Part shown: positions 35,645-45,703 of the stretch, piece after piece | Layout of the letters: each line of letters begins with the position of its first letter | Position numbering within the stretch: the first letter of the stretch is position 1 | NCBI GenBank assembly: GCA_030833205.1 | Contig: JAURHS010000007.1 | Location: 1 to 62,092, forward strand | Source: Prosthecobacter sp. | GTDB lineage: Bacteria > Verrucomicrobiota > Verrucomicrobiia > Verrucomicrobiales > Verrucomicrobiaceae | Direction of reading: 5' to 3' | DNA length: 62,092 nt | Notes under the pieces: model-generated | Seen by the model: the letters and a program-made list of their open reading frames with translations, nothing else | Told to the model about the DNA's origin: nothing | Database searches by the model: none | Position numbers and translations under genes: made by a program

Positions 35645-37477
35645 TCAGGGTTTGCCGCCGCCCTCGCTGCGCAACACGGGAGCAAGCAGACTCTGCAGGG
35701 TTTCGCGGGAGAGATAGAACAGATCAGGCTCATCCTTGAGTCTGCCATAGAAAAGGGCGCTTTTGAGATTGCCCGGAGCCGAGGGGCTGAAGTCCAACCT
35801 CAGACTTCGGTTTGCAGGCTCCTGCGTGCCAGGTTCGCCGAGATCAATTTCAACGGTGAAGGCGGGCTCACGCAACTGCTCCACAGCATTGCGCCCATCT
35901 CCCACCCAATCCTGAACATTGAGTTTGGCCAGCATCGAGGCCAGACGATCAGCTCGCACCCGATCAATCAGTGCGCTGACATCCCGACCCGCACGCTGAC
36001 CGGTCCACTGTGCCGTCAGGGAATCGTACTCGAGAATCAGGGGCGGCGAGCTACCGGCACCCAGGCTCACCCGGCGCAGACCGAAGGTGCTGAATCGAAG
36101 CAAACCCAGCCCCTTCCACTTGATGGGCTGCTCGGCGATGAAGGGCAGCAGGCTGGCATCCACACGGTACACACTGGGCGCATCGGCGTAACGGGCAAAA
36201 AAACCCTCACTTTGCCCGACACCCACCTGAAGCTCTCGCTGCGGATCCGAGCCACGCTGTTTCCAGCTCAACCTGACCAAGGGGGTCTTCAATCCATACG
36301 GCTCGAGGCTGGCTGGCGAATCGCTGACAAACTCCTGCACCTCGTATTCATTGAGGGCGGCGAACAACGCCGCCACCCGCTCTCCGTTGGCAGAAATCCT
36401 TCTTCCGTGCCGCTGCATGTACCAGGTGTCTTTGTCGCGGCTGAGTTCAATCGCAGGCCGATCCGCTGACTCAATCCGCAGCGACTCCAACTCCTCAGGG
36501 CGCACGGCACTGAGAAAGCGGTCACGCAACTCATTGGGCGCAGACCAAAGCAGGGGCAGCGTCTTTGAATTGACCTGAGCTGCGATTCCTCGCGAGGGGC
36601 TCTGAACCCTGGCCTGCGTCGGTTTACCGGCCTCGCGGCGCAGAAGGAGCTGCACTGGGCTGGCCCCGTCATTGAGACGCACCTGCACTCTCAGCTCATC
36701 GCCACCGCCACTGGCGGCCTCAGCAGAGGCCGCAAGGGGCTGCACATCCTCCATACCCAAATTGAGCAGGGCCGAGATCAAATCGCCCATCGGCTCCTTG
36801 CCCACGCGGCAGCGCAGCGGGGTCACCATCTCCCAGCCTCCGCGGTCCCCAGGTAGACGCTGTAGCTCAATCCGGCCTGCAGCCCTCTCAAGTGTCAGGC
36901 CTGACATGCGCTCGACGGACAATCGCAGCAAGCGAGTGTCGCGCCACTGAGCGGGCTGCAGCTTGAATTCATCCGCGAGGGCGGTCTTGGCCACAAAAAA
37001 CCAAGGCTGCTGCGGCCTCTCCAGCCGAAGATAAATGCAGCCCTCAATCGGCGCCGCCGAGCCAAACCCAAGCTTCAGTGCAGGCTTTCCGGCGCTGCCC
37101 AGCTCAATCCAGCGCGTGGGTGTATCGAGGCCAGTGCGCTTCCAGGCGGATTCATCGGCAAACTCACTGCGCTCCAGGCGCTGCAACCAGCCGATCTGAT
37201 CAATCTCAGTCAGCAGGCGCTTAACCTGCTCGGGTTGCGCAAGATCCTGAAACGGAGCAGCTACACGCCACTGCCCCTGCTCGAGCTCCAGTCTCACCTC
37301 TGGCTGCGCGGAGTTCAGAAGACCGATGCGCTCAATGGCGGAGGAACGCGTGGCCAACGGCCCACTGCGAAGCAGTTCACGCTGGCGCGTCGAGGGCAGG
37401 TGTTCCTCAATCCAATAGACCGCTGCGCCCAGAACCAGAGCAAGAAGCAGCAGAAGCAGCGTGGTGCGGGGTTTCAT
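35645..37477 (-). CDS. DUF4340 protein of a gliding-type ABC cassette
   Basis: A 610-residue protein with a single N-terminal membrane helix (TTLLLLLLALVLGAAVYWI) and a long periplasmic part of repeated DUF4340-like sandwich units (e.g. ERIGLLNSAQPEVRLELEQG; GGWEMVTPLRCRVGKEPMGD). Proteins of this family sit beside GldF/GldG-type ABC transporters in Verrucomicrobia, Planctomycetes and Bacteroidetes. Here it lies 7 bases after the GldG-like gene in the same orientation, as the last gene of the cassette. It may be a periplasmic partner of the transporter, but its role is not known. Confidence 0.85.
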   Translation of the reverse strand: MKPRTTLLLLLLALVLGAAVYWIEEHLPSTRQRELLRSGPLATRSSAIERIGLLNSAQPEVRLELEQGQWRVAAPFQDLAQPEQVKRLLTEIDQIGWLQRLERSEFADESAWKRTGLDTPTRWIELGSAGKPALKLGFGSAAPIEGCIYLRLERPQQPWFFVAKTALADEFKLQPAQWRDTRLLRLSVERMSGLTLERAAGRIELQRLPGDRGGWEMVTPLRCRVGKEPMGDLISALLNLGMEDVQPLAASAEAASGGGDELRVQVRLNDGASPVQLLLRREAGKPTQARVQSPSRGIAAQVNSKTLPLLWSAPNELRDRFLSAVRPEELESLRIESADRPAIELSRDKDTWYMQRHGRRISANGERVAALFAALNEYEVQEFVSDSPASLEPYGLKTPLVRLSWKQRGSDPQRELQVGVGQSEGFFARYADAPSVYRVDASLLPFIAEQPIKWKGLGLLRFSTFGLRRVSLGAGSSPPLILEYDSLTAQWTGQRAGRDVSALIDRVRADRLASMLAKLNVQDWVGDGRNAVEQLREPAFTVEIDLGEPGTQEPANRSLRLDFSPSAPGNLKSALFYGRLKDEPDLFYLSRETLQSLLAPVLRSEGGGKP

Positions 37478-37484
37478 CAGGGGC

Positions 37485-38993
37485 TTAGGAATTGCGACGA
37501 GAGGACCAGACCATCAAGCCCAGGCAAAGCACCAACGCTGGCAGCACTACGGTGCTGCTCCAAAAGATGACCTCGTTTTGGGTCGGGCTGAGTTCGACGC
37601 GGTAGTTGCGGCGAGGTTTGGGGGTGATGCCGATGAGTCTCTCCCGACTCAGCATCCAGTTCAGGGCCGAAGCGACAAAATCCCGATTGACCGCCAACGC
37701 GCTCTGCGGCTCCAGCAGCGTGGAATTGCCCACCACCACCATGCGGCAACTCTCCACCTTCAGGCGCTCGTCATGCACGCTGCCCCGCTCAATGCTGGCG
37801 GCAAGAAACACATCGCGCGTGACATCCGCGCCATCGGCCACGGGCAGCTCCTCAACATGGTTGCGCTCGGCCCAGAAGCGCTCGGTGGCCGCCATGAGCG
37901 GAAAGGCCTCAATGTTGGCCGCCTTGACCTGCTCGTCGTCCTGGCGCACTTCCAGTGATCTGGTCTGGCCGGGCAGGCTGGTGGCACTGGTGGCCATCGG
38001 CCTGGTGATGGGGGACTCGCGGTCAAATACCGCTTGGACAACAAATTCCTTGCGCGGCCCTGAGCGCGTGCTCTCGGCGTAAAGGACGCGATCGTTGCGT
38101 GGCATCACCCCATTGAGCCCGAGCATCGCATCAAGGCGCGGCGTCTCACCGGCAGGATCCAGCAGCACCAAAAGCCCTGAGCGCTGACGCTGCCAATAGG
38201 CCTTGAGCAAATCGAGTTCGCGCAGGGAAAGGTCATAGCGGAGGCCCAGCAGGATCACGCCGTCCGCATCGGCAGGAACCGCACTGACCTCTGCCAAATT
38301 GAGGGCAAAGAGTTGGAAGTTCTGCTGTCTGCCCAACTCACCAAGCGACTGCACCGACTGCAGGAAGGTCTCCTCACTGCGTGCGCCCTTGCCCACCACA
38401 AAATACAGGCGCCTCTGCGATCCCTCGACGACATGAACCACGGCGGAGGTGACAGCGTCCTCACCACGAAATTCCTTGATTGCCCGTTGAGTCTCGGTCC
38501 CGTTTTCCCGCACCACCAATTCTTCACGGCGGATGAAGCGGGTACGCTTCTCGCAGCGCACAATGATGCCGGGTTGGTCCAGACTCAACCCGGTCTCAAC
38601 CTTCAGTGCTTCAGCCCGCTCAATGTCACGCAACGGATCAATGCTGCGCACCTTGACCCGGCCGCCCCCCTGAATGCGGTATTCCTCAAGCAGACTCTGC
38701 GTCTCTCCAAACAGGGGATCATCGCGGGCGATGATGTTGGCGATGAAGACTTCCTTGGAAAGCTTCCCCAAAAAATTGAGGGTGGCACCGCTGAGCGTGA
38801 AGCTTCCCTGCGGACTGAGGTCCCAGCGTCGGTGATGCCGGTAGCTGACGCGGTTTACCGCCAGGAAAATCGCAAGCAACAGCAGGACCTGCAGGGCCAC
38901 ATTCATGCCAATGCCAAGGCGGCGCGGCTGCCGGGCCGGCACATCCTGCGCCGTCTCATTTGGCGTGGGTTGATGAGGATCTTCAGCGCTCAT
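37485..38993 (-). CDS. GldG-like protein of an ABC cassette
   Basis: A 502-residue protein with an N-terminal anchor (MNVALQVLLLLAIFLAVNRV) and a C-terminal membrane helix (VVLPALVLCLGLMVWS). Between them lies the ABC-associated periplasmic domain of the GldG/DUF-type (WDLSPQGSFTLSGATLNFL; FIANIIARDDPLFGETQSLLEEY; GLRYDLSLRELDLLKAYWQRQ). In Bacteroidetes GldG works with GldF and GldA; the function in non-gliding PVC bacteria is unclear. The start at 38993 was chosen because the longer frame reads into the permease gene. Its start lies 5 bases downstream of the permease stop. Confidence 0.85.
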   Translation of the reverse strand: MSAEDPHQPTPNETAQDVPARQPRRLGIGMNVALQVLLLLAIFLAVNRVSYRHHRRWDLSPQGSFTLSGATLNFLGKLSKEVFIANIIARDDPLFGETQSLLEEYRIQGGGRVKVRSIDPLRDIERAEALKVETGLSLDQPGIIVRCEKRTRFIRREELVVRENGTETQRAIKEFRGEDAVTSAVVHVVEGSQRRLYFVVGKGARSEETFLQSVQSLGELGRQQNFQLFALNLAEVSAVPADADGVILLGLRYDLSLRELDLLKAYWQRQRSGLLVLLDPAGETPRLDAMLGLNGVMPRNDRVLYAESTRSGPRKEFVVQAVFDRESPITRPMATSATSLPGQTRSLEVRQDDEQVKAANIEAFPLMAATERFWAERNHVEELPVADGADVTRDVFLAASIERGSVHDERLKVESCRMVVVGNSTLLEPQSALAVNRDFVASALNWMLSRERLIGITPKPRRNYRVELSPTQNEVIFWSSTVVLPALVLCLGLMVWSSRRNS

Positions 38994-38998
38994 GAGTC

Positions 38999-39757
38999 TC
39001 AGGGCTTCCAGCGGCGGAATTCCAACACCTGATGCGTGAACGCCAACAGCAACAGGGTGAGGCTGCTGTAATAGACCATCGGTCTGGTGTCCAGCAGGCC
39101 GCTGCTGAAGGTGCGAATGTGTTCCATGCTGGCAAAGTAGGAGATGATGTCCACAAAGGACTCTGAGACGCGGCGCCCCAACACCATGATGAACAAGCCT
39201 GCCAGGAAATGCAGCAGACTCAGCGTGAAGCTGACCACTGCGGCAATGATCTGGTTGGAGGTCAGTGAGGAGGCCAGGCAACCCAGCGCCAAATTGAAGG
39301 CGCCCATGAAGGCAAGAATGAGATAACTGCCCGCCAATGCACCGCCTGGCACCACCACCTGGCCGGCGGTGATCCAGCGGATGAGCTCAAAATTCAGGTA
39401 ACTGGGCAGCCAGAGCAACCCATACACCAGCAGAGCGGCCGAGAACTTCGCAAGCACCACCTGCCAGGTTTCCACCGGCACCGTGAAGAGCGTTTCCATG
39501 GTGCCCATTTTTTTCTCCTCGGCAAACAGGCGCATGGTCAGCAGCGGGAAGGCAAAGAAATAGGACAACCAAAACCAGTTGGGCTGGAACATCCACTGCA
39601 CGATGCTGCCCTCGCTGGGACCGCGCTCCAGAATGGACAGGGCGGCGCGCAGTGAATAACCCGAGAGCAGCATCACCAACGCCAACACCACATAGGCCAC
39701 GGGCGAGACAAAGAAGCTTCGCAGTTCTTTTTTCAGCAGGATCCAGAGTAGTCGCAT
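38999..39757 (-). CDS. GldF-like ABC-2 type permease
   Basis: A 252-residue polytopic protein with about six membrane segments (FVSPVAYVVLALVMLLSGYS; WFWLSYFFAFPLLTMRLFA; FIMVLGRRVSESFVDIISYF between helices; VYYSSLTLLLLAFTHQVLEF at the end). The conserved cytoplasmic part EEKKMGTMETLFTVPVETWQ is the ABC-2 permease/GldF coupling region. It sits between the ATPase and GldG-like genes, giving the order ATPase-permease-GldG-DUF4340 seen in gliding-type cassettes. Confidence 0.9.
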   Translation of the reverse strand: MRLLWILLKKELRSFFVSPVAYVVLALVMLLSGYSLRAALSILERGPSEGSIVQWMFQPNWFWLSYFFAFPLLTMRLFAEEKKMGTMETLFTVPVETWQVVLAKFSAALLVYGLLWLPSYLNFELIRWITAGQVVVPGGALAGSYLILAFMGAFNLALGCLASSLTSNQIIAAVVSFTLSLLHFLAGLFIMVLGRRVSESFVDIISYFASMEHIRTFSSGLLDTRPMVYYSSLTLLLLAFTHQVLEFRRWKP

Positions 39758-39772
39758 CGCAGTGGGGCGGGT

Positions 39773-40723
39773 TTAGACGGCGCGATCCATTGAGGCCAGC
39801 TCAACAAAGACATCCTCGAGACTGGCTGGCTGCAAGTGCAACTCACGAAGCGCCCAGCCCTCGCGCATGGCAACTTCGCTGACGGAGGAACGCGGATCCT
39901 GACCAGCCTCAAGCCGCAACATCAGCCGCACCCAATCAGGATCGCGGCCCTCAGAGGACGGCGGGTCCTCAATGCGGCGCACTCCGGGAAGTGCCGCCAG
40001 CGCCTCGCGCGCCTTGGCTTCATCCGCCTGCAACTCCACCCACAATTGGGCACTGCGAAGGTTGCGCGTCAGGGCCGCTGGCGTGTCGTCAGCGAGCAAT
40101 CTGCCCTGGTGGATCATCAGGACGCGATCGCAAAGCGCCTCGACTTCCTGGAGAATGTGGGTGGAAAGAAGAATCGTCTGCCTGCCGCGCAGGGAGCGCA
40201 GAAGCTCACGAACCTGCCGAATCTGCACCGGATCAAGACCGTTGGTGGGTTCGTCCAAAATCAGCAGTGGAGGACTCGCCAGCAGAGCATCCGCCAAGGC
40301 CACGCGCTGGCGAAAACCCTTGGAGAGATTGCCGATGAGTCGTCGTCGCACCGACTGCACACTGCACTGCTCCATGACCTCATCAACCCGCCGACGCATC
40401 GCCGCTCCGGCCAGCCCCTTGAGTTCAGCGCGGAAGCGCAAATATTCCTTCGCACGCATGTCGGTGTAAAGGGGCGCCATCTCCGGCATGTAGCCGATGC
40501 TGCGGCGCACCTCCAGGGACTGGGAAAAGACACAGAATCCATTGACGCTGGCGCTGCCGCTGGTTGGCGGCAGGTAACCGCTGAGCATGCGCATCGTCGT
40601 GGACTTGCCAGCGCCATTGGGCCCCAGAAAGCCAACGATTTGCCCAGGCTCCACCCTGAAACTCAACGACTCCACCGCCGTGCGTCCTGCATAGCGCTTG
40701 GTGAGGTCTTTGGCGTTGATCAT
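39773..40723 (-). CDS. ABC-2 type ATP-binding protein (GldA-like)
   Basis: A 316-residue ATPase. Walker A GPNGAGKST is at residues 34-42. The Q-loop region is YMPEMAPLYTDM, the signature is variant (LSKGFRQRVALADALL), and Walker B LLILDEPTNGLD and H-loop LLSTHILQEVE are intact. A C-terminal extension of about 90 residues (ELQADEAKAREALAALPGVR) is typical of ABC-2 ATPases. The start ATG at 40723 is well inside a longer frame that cannot be coding. It heads a four-gene - strand operon down to 35645. A 201-base gap separates it from the divergent CBM9-like gene. Confidence 0.92.
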   Translation of the reverse strand: MINAKDLTKRYAGRTAVESLSFRVEPGQIVGFLGPNGAGKSTTMRMLSGYLPPTSGSASVNGFCVFSQSLEVRRSIGYMPEMAPLYTDMRAKEYLRFRAELKGLAGAAMRRRVDEVMEQCSVQSVRRRLIGNLSKGFRQRVALADALLASPPLLILDEPTNGLDPVQIRQVRELLRSLRGRQTILLSTHILQEVEALCDRVLMIHQGRLLADDTPAALTRNLRSAQLWVELQADEAKAREALAALPGVRRIEDPPSSEGRDPDWVRLMLRLEAGQDPRSSVSEVAMREGWALRELHLQPASLEDVFVELASMDRAV

Positions 40724-40924
40724 GGGAGAAGAATTGCTATGGCGCAGGCGGGTTCGCCACCATTGCCCCCGCCGTTCCACGGCAAACCAATCCTTTAACC
40801 CATCTTGAGTACTTCTGGCAACCGCAGAAGCACCAAATCGCCCAAGGCCCCCAAGATCTCCCCCACCTGGGCAAGATCCCGGGTTTGCGCCAAGACCCGA
40901 TTTGGTCGAGGATGGCACTGGCCA

Positions 40925-41557
40925 ATGTCCAACCCCTGCTACGCTGTGCGACACACTGAGAACCCCCTGCTGTGGGAGGGGGCAAACTGGATTGAATCGT
41001 TGCACAACCCATGGTCGGCAGAGGCCGCCCCGCCAACCCGCTTCTGTGCCCAGCACAGCGACGCTGGGCTGCACTTTCGCTTCGACTGTGGGGGGCCAAG
41101 GCCTGCGCGCCCAGATCTTGCCACGGAACGCGACCGCGTTCTGGAGGGCAGCCGCGTGGAGCTGTTTTTCAGCGCCAGCGCCTCGCTGCAACGCTACTAC
41201 TGCCTTGAACTCAGCCCATGGGGCGATGCCCTTCTCTATGAGGCCAGCCATTACCGACAGATGAACTGGCAGTGGACCTGCCCGCTTCTGCGCTGGGAGA
41301 GCCACTGGCTGGAAGGGGGCTACCGCGTCGAGGGGCTACTGCCCTGGGCAGCCATCGAGTCCATGGGCCTGGCCCGGAGCGAGAACGCAAGGTGGTGGGT
41401 GGGGGTCTTTCGCGCCGAGTTCGTGACCTTGCCTCACGGTGAAAAGCGGCGTGTCTGGCTACCCTGGTGCCATGGAGGTGGAGCCAAGGCGGATTTCCAC
41501 ATTCCAGAGGCCTTTGGCCAATGGCGACTTGAAGGCCTGCCCGCTGCGGCGGACTGA
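40925..41557 (+). CDS. CBM9-like/DOMON-type carbohydrate-binding protein
   Basis: A 210-residue beta-sandwich protein resembling the carbohydrate-binding family 9-like domain: LLWEGANWIESLHNPWS, ARFCAQHSDAGLHFRFDC-like strands, VELFFSASASLQRYYCLEL, LLYEASHYRQMNWQW, VEGLLPWAAIESMGL and WWVGVFRAEFVTLPHG. No signal peptide is visible, which is uncommon for CBMs. The start at 40925 was chosen because upstream codons in the frame look non-coding. It converges with sdhB; a hairpin covers both stops. Its role is unknown. Confidence 0.78.
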   Translation: MSNPCYAVRHTENPLLWEGANWIESLHNPWSAEAAPPTRFCAQHSDAGLHFRFDCGGPRPARPDLATERDRVLEGSRVELFFSASASLQRYYCLELSPWGDALLYEASHYRQMNWQWTCPLLRWESHWLEGGYRVEGLLPWAAIESMGLARSENARWWVGVFRAEFVTLPHGEKRRVWLPWCHGGGAKADFHIPEAFGQWRLEGLPAAAD

Positions 41558-41573
41558 CTCCCGAGGGTCAGTC
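41552..41573. terminator. Hairpin covering the converging stops of the CBM9-like gene and sdhB
   Basis: GACTGAC (41552-41558) and GTCAGTC (41567-41573) form a perfect 7-bp stem with an 8-base loop. It can extend with GGCGG (41548-41552) and CCGCC (41575-41579) across a two-base bulge. It sits exactly where two converging transcripts meet, so a bidirectional terminator is likely, although no T-tract follows on either side. Confidence 0.5.
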
Positions 41574-42356
41574 ACCGCCCTCAGCGGCTTCCTGACGCCC
41601 CACAAAGGCCTCGCGCAAGCCTGCGGCTGCGTAGTCCCGGTTGAGCTTGGTGATCCAGCGCACGCTGATCTCCTTGGGGCAGGCCGCCTCGCACTCGTAG
41701 TGGTTGGTGCAGTGGCCAAAGCCTTCCTTGTCCATCTGACGCACCATCGCCAGCGTACGGCGATCCTTCTCCGGCTGTCCCTGTGGCAATGAGTTGAGCT
41801 GACCGGCCTTGGCCGAGACAAAGAGCATGGCACTGGCATTTTTGCAGGCCGCCACGCAGGCGCCGCAACCAATGCAGGCTGCCGCATCCATGGCGGCATC
41901 AGCCACTTCCTTGCCGATGGGAATGGCGTTGGCGTCGGGTGCGGAGCCCGTGCGCACGGTGATGAAACCGCCAGCCTGCTGAATGCGGTCAAAGGCACCG
42001 CGATCCACCATCAAATCCTTGACCACAGGGAAAGCCTTGGCGCGGAAGGGCTCGATCCAGATGGTGTCGCCCTCGCGGAAGTGGCGCATGTGCAACTGGC
42101 AGGTGGTGGTGGCCCGCTCCGGACCATGGGGCACACCGTTGATCTGCATCGAGCACATGCCGCAGATGCCCTCGCGGCAGTCGTGGTCAAAGGCCACGGG
42201 GTCCTGCCCCGAGGTGATCAGGCGCTCGTTGACGATGTCCATCATCTCCAAAAAGGAGGCATGGTCAGGAATTTCGCGGGCCTCGATATCCTGAAAGTGA
42301 CCAGGCTGGCCGCGATGTTGACGCCAGACTTTGAGGTGCAGATTGAGCAGGGACAT
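41568..42356 (-). CDS. sdhB: Succinate dehydrogenase/fumarate reductase iron-sulfur subunit
   Basis: A 262-residue Fe-S subunit carrying electrons from the flavin to the quinone. The [2Fe-2S] cluster motif CREGICGMC uses Cys60, Cys65 and Cys68, with the fourth Cys at about 86 in RATTTC. The [4Fe-4S] and [3Fe-4S] motifs are [11 protein letters not shown] and [14 protein letters not shown]. The C-terminus ends in a Gly-Gly-Asp segment. It is the last gene of the operon sdhC-sdhA-sdhB, with a 30-base gap after sdhA. Length and motifs are those of SdhB of the cytochrome b558 type. Confidence 0.96.
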   Translation of the reverse strand: MSLLNLHLKVWRQHRGQPGHFQDIEAREIPDHASFLEMMDIVNERLITSGQDPVAFDHDCREGICGMCSMQINGVPHGPERATTTCQLHMRHFREGDTIWIEPFRAKAFPVVKDLMVDRGAFDRIQQAGGFITVRTGSAPDANAIPIGKEVADAAMDAAACIGCGACVAACKNASAMLFVSAKAGQLNSLPQGQPEKDRRTLAMVRQMDKEGFGHCTNHYECEAACPKEISVRWITKLNRDYAAAGLREAFVGRQEAAEGGD

Positions 42357-42386
42357 GGGATCGGGGGATGAAGAATCGTTGGGGGC

Positions 42387-44303
42387 TTACTTATAACTGC
42401 GCACGGCGAGGTGGACCTCCTCGAAGTGCAGGGCCTCGCGGTGCAGTTGGGGCTTGGCCAAGTCTCCGGTGTACTCCCATGCGGCCACATGGCAGAAGTT
42501 TTCATCGTCGCGCTTGGCCTCGCCATCGGGGTACTGATGCTCGGTGCGGAAGTGTCCGCCGCAGCTCTCCTCACGGGCAAGTGCATCGCGGCAGAGCAAT
42601 TCAGCGAACTCCATGAAGTCGGCGACTCGCCCCGCCTTCTCGAGTTCTTGGTTGGCGGCCTCGCCACTGCCGGGAACCAGCACCTGCGAATGAAACTCCT
42701 CGCGCAATTCCGGGATGCGGCGCAGGGCCTCCTGCAAGCCATCGGCATCGCGGGCCATGCCGCACTTGTCCCAGACCAGCAGGCCAAGCTCGCGGTGGAA
42801 GCTGTCCACGGTGCGCTTGCCCTTGTTGCCAAGGAACCTGCGGATCCTGCCGTTGCAATCCTCAATGGCCTTGGCGAATTCAGGATGGCTGGTGGTGACA
42901 GCGCCGGGTTGCTGGGTGACCAGATAGGGAGCGATGGTCGTGGGGATGACAAAGTAACCATCGGCCAAGCCCTGCATCAGGGCACTGGCGCCAAGACGAT
43001 TGGCGCCATGATCGGAGAAGTTGGCCTCGCCCAACACATGCAGGCCAGGCAGATTGCTCATCAGGTTGTAGTCCACCCAAAGTCCTCCCATGGTGTAATG
43101 CACCGCTGGGTAGATGCGCATCGGCTGCTCATAGGCGCTCTCGCCGGTGATGCGCTGGTACATGTCGAAGAGATTGCCGTAACGCTCGGCAATGGTCTTG
43201 CGGCCAAACTGCGTGATGGCCTCGGCGAAGTCCAGATACACACCGCGTCCACCAGGGCCCACTCCGCGACCCTCATCGCAGGCTTCCTTGGCAGCACGCG
43301 AGGAGATGTCGCGCGGGGCCAGATTGCCGAAGCTCGGATACTTGCGCTCCAGGAAGTAATCGCGGTCCTCTTCGCGGATTTGATGCGCGGGCTTGCCGAT
43401 GTCCTCGGCGCGCTTGGGCACCCACACGCGCCCATCGTTGCGCAGCGATTCCGACATGAGTGTCAGCTTGCTTTGATAATCGCCGCTGACCGGGATGCAG
43501 GTTGGGTGGATTTGGGTGTAACAGGGATTGGCGAAGTGCGCACCCTTGCGATGTGCGCGCCAAGTGGCGGTCACATTGCAGCCCATGGCGTTGGTGGAGA
43601 GGTAGAACACATTGCCGTAGCCACCAGTGCAAAGCAGCACCGCGTCGCCTGCATGGGCCTCGATTTTACCCGTCACCAGATTGCGCGTGATGATGCCCTT
43701 GGCGTGGCCGTCCACCACCACCACATCGAGCAGTTCGGTGCGGGAGTGCATTTGAACGGAACCGCGCTGAATCTCCTTGTTCAGGGCGGAGTAGGCGCCC
43801 AACAGCAACTGCTGCCCGGTTTGGCCGCGGGCGTAAAAGGTGCGACTGACCTGCGCGCCACCGAAGCTGCGGTTGGCCAGGATGCCGCCATACTCACGGG
43901 CGAAAGGCACGCCCTGAGCCACGCACTGGTCAATGATGTTCACACTAACCTCGGCCAGACGATGCACATTGGCCTCGCGGGCGCGGAAGTCACCGCCCTT
44001 GACGGTGTCATAGAAAAGACGGTGCACACTGTCGCCGTCGTTTTGGTAGTTCTTGGCGGCGTTGATGCCCCCCTGAGCAGCAATGCTGTGAGCGCGACGC
44101 GCGCTGTCCTGGAAACAGAAGCACTTCACCTGATAACCAAGCTCCGCGAGGGTGGCAGCGGCCGAGGAACCAGCGAGCCCACTGCCCACCACCAGGACCG
44201 TGTACTTGCGCTTGTTCTTGGGGTTGATCAGCTTGCTGTCCTGCTTGTGACGCGTCCACTTGGTGGCCATTGGGCCGGAGGGAATCTTGGAGTCGAGAGC
44301 CAT
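42387..44303 (-). CDS. sdhA: Succinate dehydrogenase/fumarate reductase flavoprotein subunit
   Basis: A 638-residue flavoprotein that oxidises succinate. The FAD-binding [17 protein letters not shown] lies near the N-terminus. [21 protein letters not shown] carries the His usually linked covalently to FAD. Other motifs are [29 protein letters not shown] (substrate-side His-Pro-Thr) and [18 protein letters not shown]. The start at 44303 is chosen; an ATG 11 codons further in (44270) is the alternative. sdhC lies 44 bases upstream. Confidence 0.96.
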   Translation of the reverse strand: MALDSKIPSGPMATKWTRHKQDSKLINPKNKRKYTVLVVGSGLAGSSAAATLAELGYQVKCFCFQDSARRAHSIAAQGGINAAKNYQNDGDSVHRLFYDTVKGGDFRAREANVHRLAEVSVNIIDQCVAQGVPFAREYGGILANRSFGGAQVSRTFYARGQTGQQLLLGAYSALNKEIQRGSVQMHSRTELLDVVVVDGHAKGIITRNLVTGKIEAHAGDAVLLCTGGYGNVFYLSTNAMGCNVTATWRAHRKGAHFANPCYTQIHPTCIPVSGDYQSKLTLMSESLRNDGRVWVPKRAEDIGKPAHQIREEDRDYFLERKYPSFGNLAPRDISSRAAKEACDEGRGVGPGGRGVYLDFAEAITQFGRKTIAERYGNLFDMYQRITGESAYEQPMRIYPAVHYTMGGLWVDYNLMSNLPGLHVLGEANFSDHGANRLGASALMQGLADGYFVIPTTIAPYLVTQQPGAVTTSHPEFAKAIEDCNGRIRRFLGNKGKRTVDSFHRELGLLVWDKCGMARDADGLQEALRRIPELREEFHSQVLVPGSGEAANQELEKAGRVADFMEFAELLCRDALAREESCGGHFRTEHQYPDGEAKRDDENFCHVAAWEYTGDLAKPQLHREALHFEEVHLAVRSYK

Positions 44304-44347
44304 GGCGTTGAGCGGGGAGGGTGACTGGAGAGGGATGCGGAAGGAGT

Positions 44348-45055
44348 TTACTTCAGGACGCCGGCGAGTACGGCCAGAGGGATGGAGCAATTGCCCACCA
44401 AAATGAGCAGGGCGTAGGCGTGGCCGATGGCCTTGAAGATTCGCTCGCTGCGATAAGTGGCCAAGCCCAGGGTTTGAAACAGGCTGCTGACGCCATGGCT
44501 CAGGTGCCCGTAGAGCAGAACCATCGAGAGAATGTAGAAGGCCGACACGCCAACATGGGAGAAACCCACCACCACCATCTTGTACACATTGTGCATCTTC
44601 TCACCATCGAGCACCACCTCATAGTCCGGTCCGCCGAAGTTCTCGATGTTGCGCACCGTGAAGTGCATCAGATGAAACACGATGAAGCAAAGCAGGGTCA
44701 GGCCGCTCCAAATCATGGTGCGGGCCGCACGACCGCTGACCTGTGCCTTCTGGCGGCCATAGGCATCAGGGCGCGCCGCACGAGACTGACGAGTTAAGGA
44801 AATCGTTGCCACAACATGCACCACCACCGCGGCCAACAGGCCCAAACGCGCAATCCAGACCCCGCCGCCATGCAGCGAGGTCTGCAACAGGTGGCCGTAG
44901 GCGTTGATGGCATCGGGGCCGGCAAAGGCGAGGAGGTTGCCGATCATGTGGCCGAGCACGAAGAGCACGAGCACAAGGCCAGTGGCGGCGACCAGAATTT
45001 TTTTGCCGATGCTGGAGCGGACAAAACAGGAAAGCGATTCAACAACAGAGCTCAT
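44348..45055 (-). CDS. sdhC: Succinate dehydrogenase cytochrome b558 subunit
   Basis: A 235-residue membrane anchor of the complex II type with one fused b-type cytochrome subunit (as in Bacillus and PVC bacteria). Membrane segments include [78 protein letters not shown] and [17 protein letters not shown]. The His residues within them (GHMIGN, HVVATI, FHLMHF) are the likely heme ligands. It is the first gene of sdhCAB, 75 bases after a small membrane protein gene; its own promoter may lie in that gap. Confidence 0.93.
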   Translation of the reverse strand: MSSVVESLSCFVRSSIGKKILVAATGLVLVLFVLGHMIGNLLAFAGPDAINAYGHLLQTSLHGGGVWIARLGLLAAVVVHVVATISLTRQSRAARPDAYGRQKAQVSGRAARTMIWSGLTLLCFIVFHLMHFTVRNIENFGGPDYEVVLDGEKMHNVYKMVVVGFSHVGVSAFYILSMVLLYGHLSHGVSSLFQTLGLATYRSERIFKAIGHAYALLILVGNCSIPLAVLAGVLK

Positions 45056-45130
45056 GGAAGGGCGGAAATCTCACTGTCCCGATACGCCTGCAACTGGCAA
45101 GCGCGGCGTGGGCATTTTTGCAATTTCTCA

Positions 45131-45703
45131 TCATGCCGCACCACCGGAGGCGGCTCGCCACAGCAAGGGCAGCCGCCAAAGCCCCCGAAGACAGCCCACA
45201 AGCAGCGCCGCCTTGATGGCCCAAATCCCCTGCCCCGCCACCTCGCCGTGGAGGCTCTGTTGCAGGCCCGCAGCAACAAGCGCCAACTGCATTAAACGAT
45301 CCACCCAAGGTTTGGGTAACTCACCTGTGGGCAACAGCAGACTGCCCAGCAAATCGAGGACCACCACACACCAACCCAGCGGCAGGGTGTCCCAGAGTTT
45401 GATCACCCCAGGCTCCACCGCCGTGCTGTAGCCTGCACCCACCCAGACCACACTGCGGGCCATCGCATGGAGCATCAACTCCCGCCGACCCCGACTGGGC
45501 GCCGCTCGCAGCGAACCCCAGATGGCGATCTGCCAATGCAACAAGGCTGCAGCTGTGAACCAACTGACCATCGCCAACTTCGCCGAGCCCAACCAAGGCG
45601 CGGCAATCAGCAGACCGAACATGGACCAGGGCAACAGCAGCAGCAGAGCCAGCCGAGCGATGCCTGCAGCCGCGATCGGTGAATCCTGCGGGGCCGGTTT
45701 CAT
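45131..45703 (-). CDS. Small membrane protein of unknown function
   Basis: A 190-residue polytopic protein with about four membrane helices (LALLLLLPWSMFGLLIAAPWL; LAMVSWFTAAALLHWQIAIWG; LGWCVVVLDLLGSLLLP; WAIKAALLVGCLRGLWRLP). I do not recognise it. Its start overlaps the stop of the upstream VWA gene (ATGA at 45700), so the two are likely to work together. It could be a membrane partner of the VWA protein. Confidence 0.75.
   Translation of the reverse strand: MKPAPQDSPIAAAGIARLALLLLLPWSMFGLLIAAPWLGSAKLAMVSWFTAAALLHWQIAIWGSLRAAPSRGRRELMLHAMARSVVWVGAGYSTAVEPGVIKLWDTLPLGWCVVVLDLLGSLLLPTGELPKPWVDRLMQLALVAAGLQQSLHGEVAGQGIWAIKAALLVGCLRGLWRLPLLWRAASGGAA

Noticed and set aside
40805..40924. An upstream extension of the CBM9-like gene to 40805
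   Set aside because: The extra 40 residues are basic, low in structure and unlike the domain; the next ATG at 40925 fits the fold start.
42411..44324. A 637-residue open frame on the + strand across sdhA
   Set aside because: It is antisense to a certain gene, has no recognisable motifs, and long antisense frames are expected at this GC content. The same applies to frames at 19129-20652 (+), 26811-28961 (-), 30801-31967 (+) and 46147-47058 (+).
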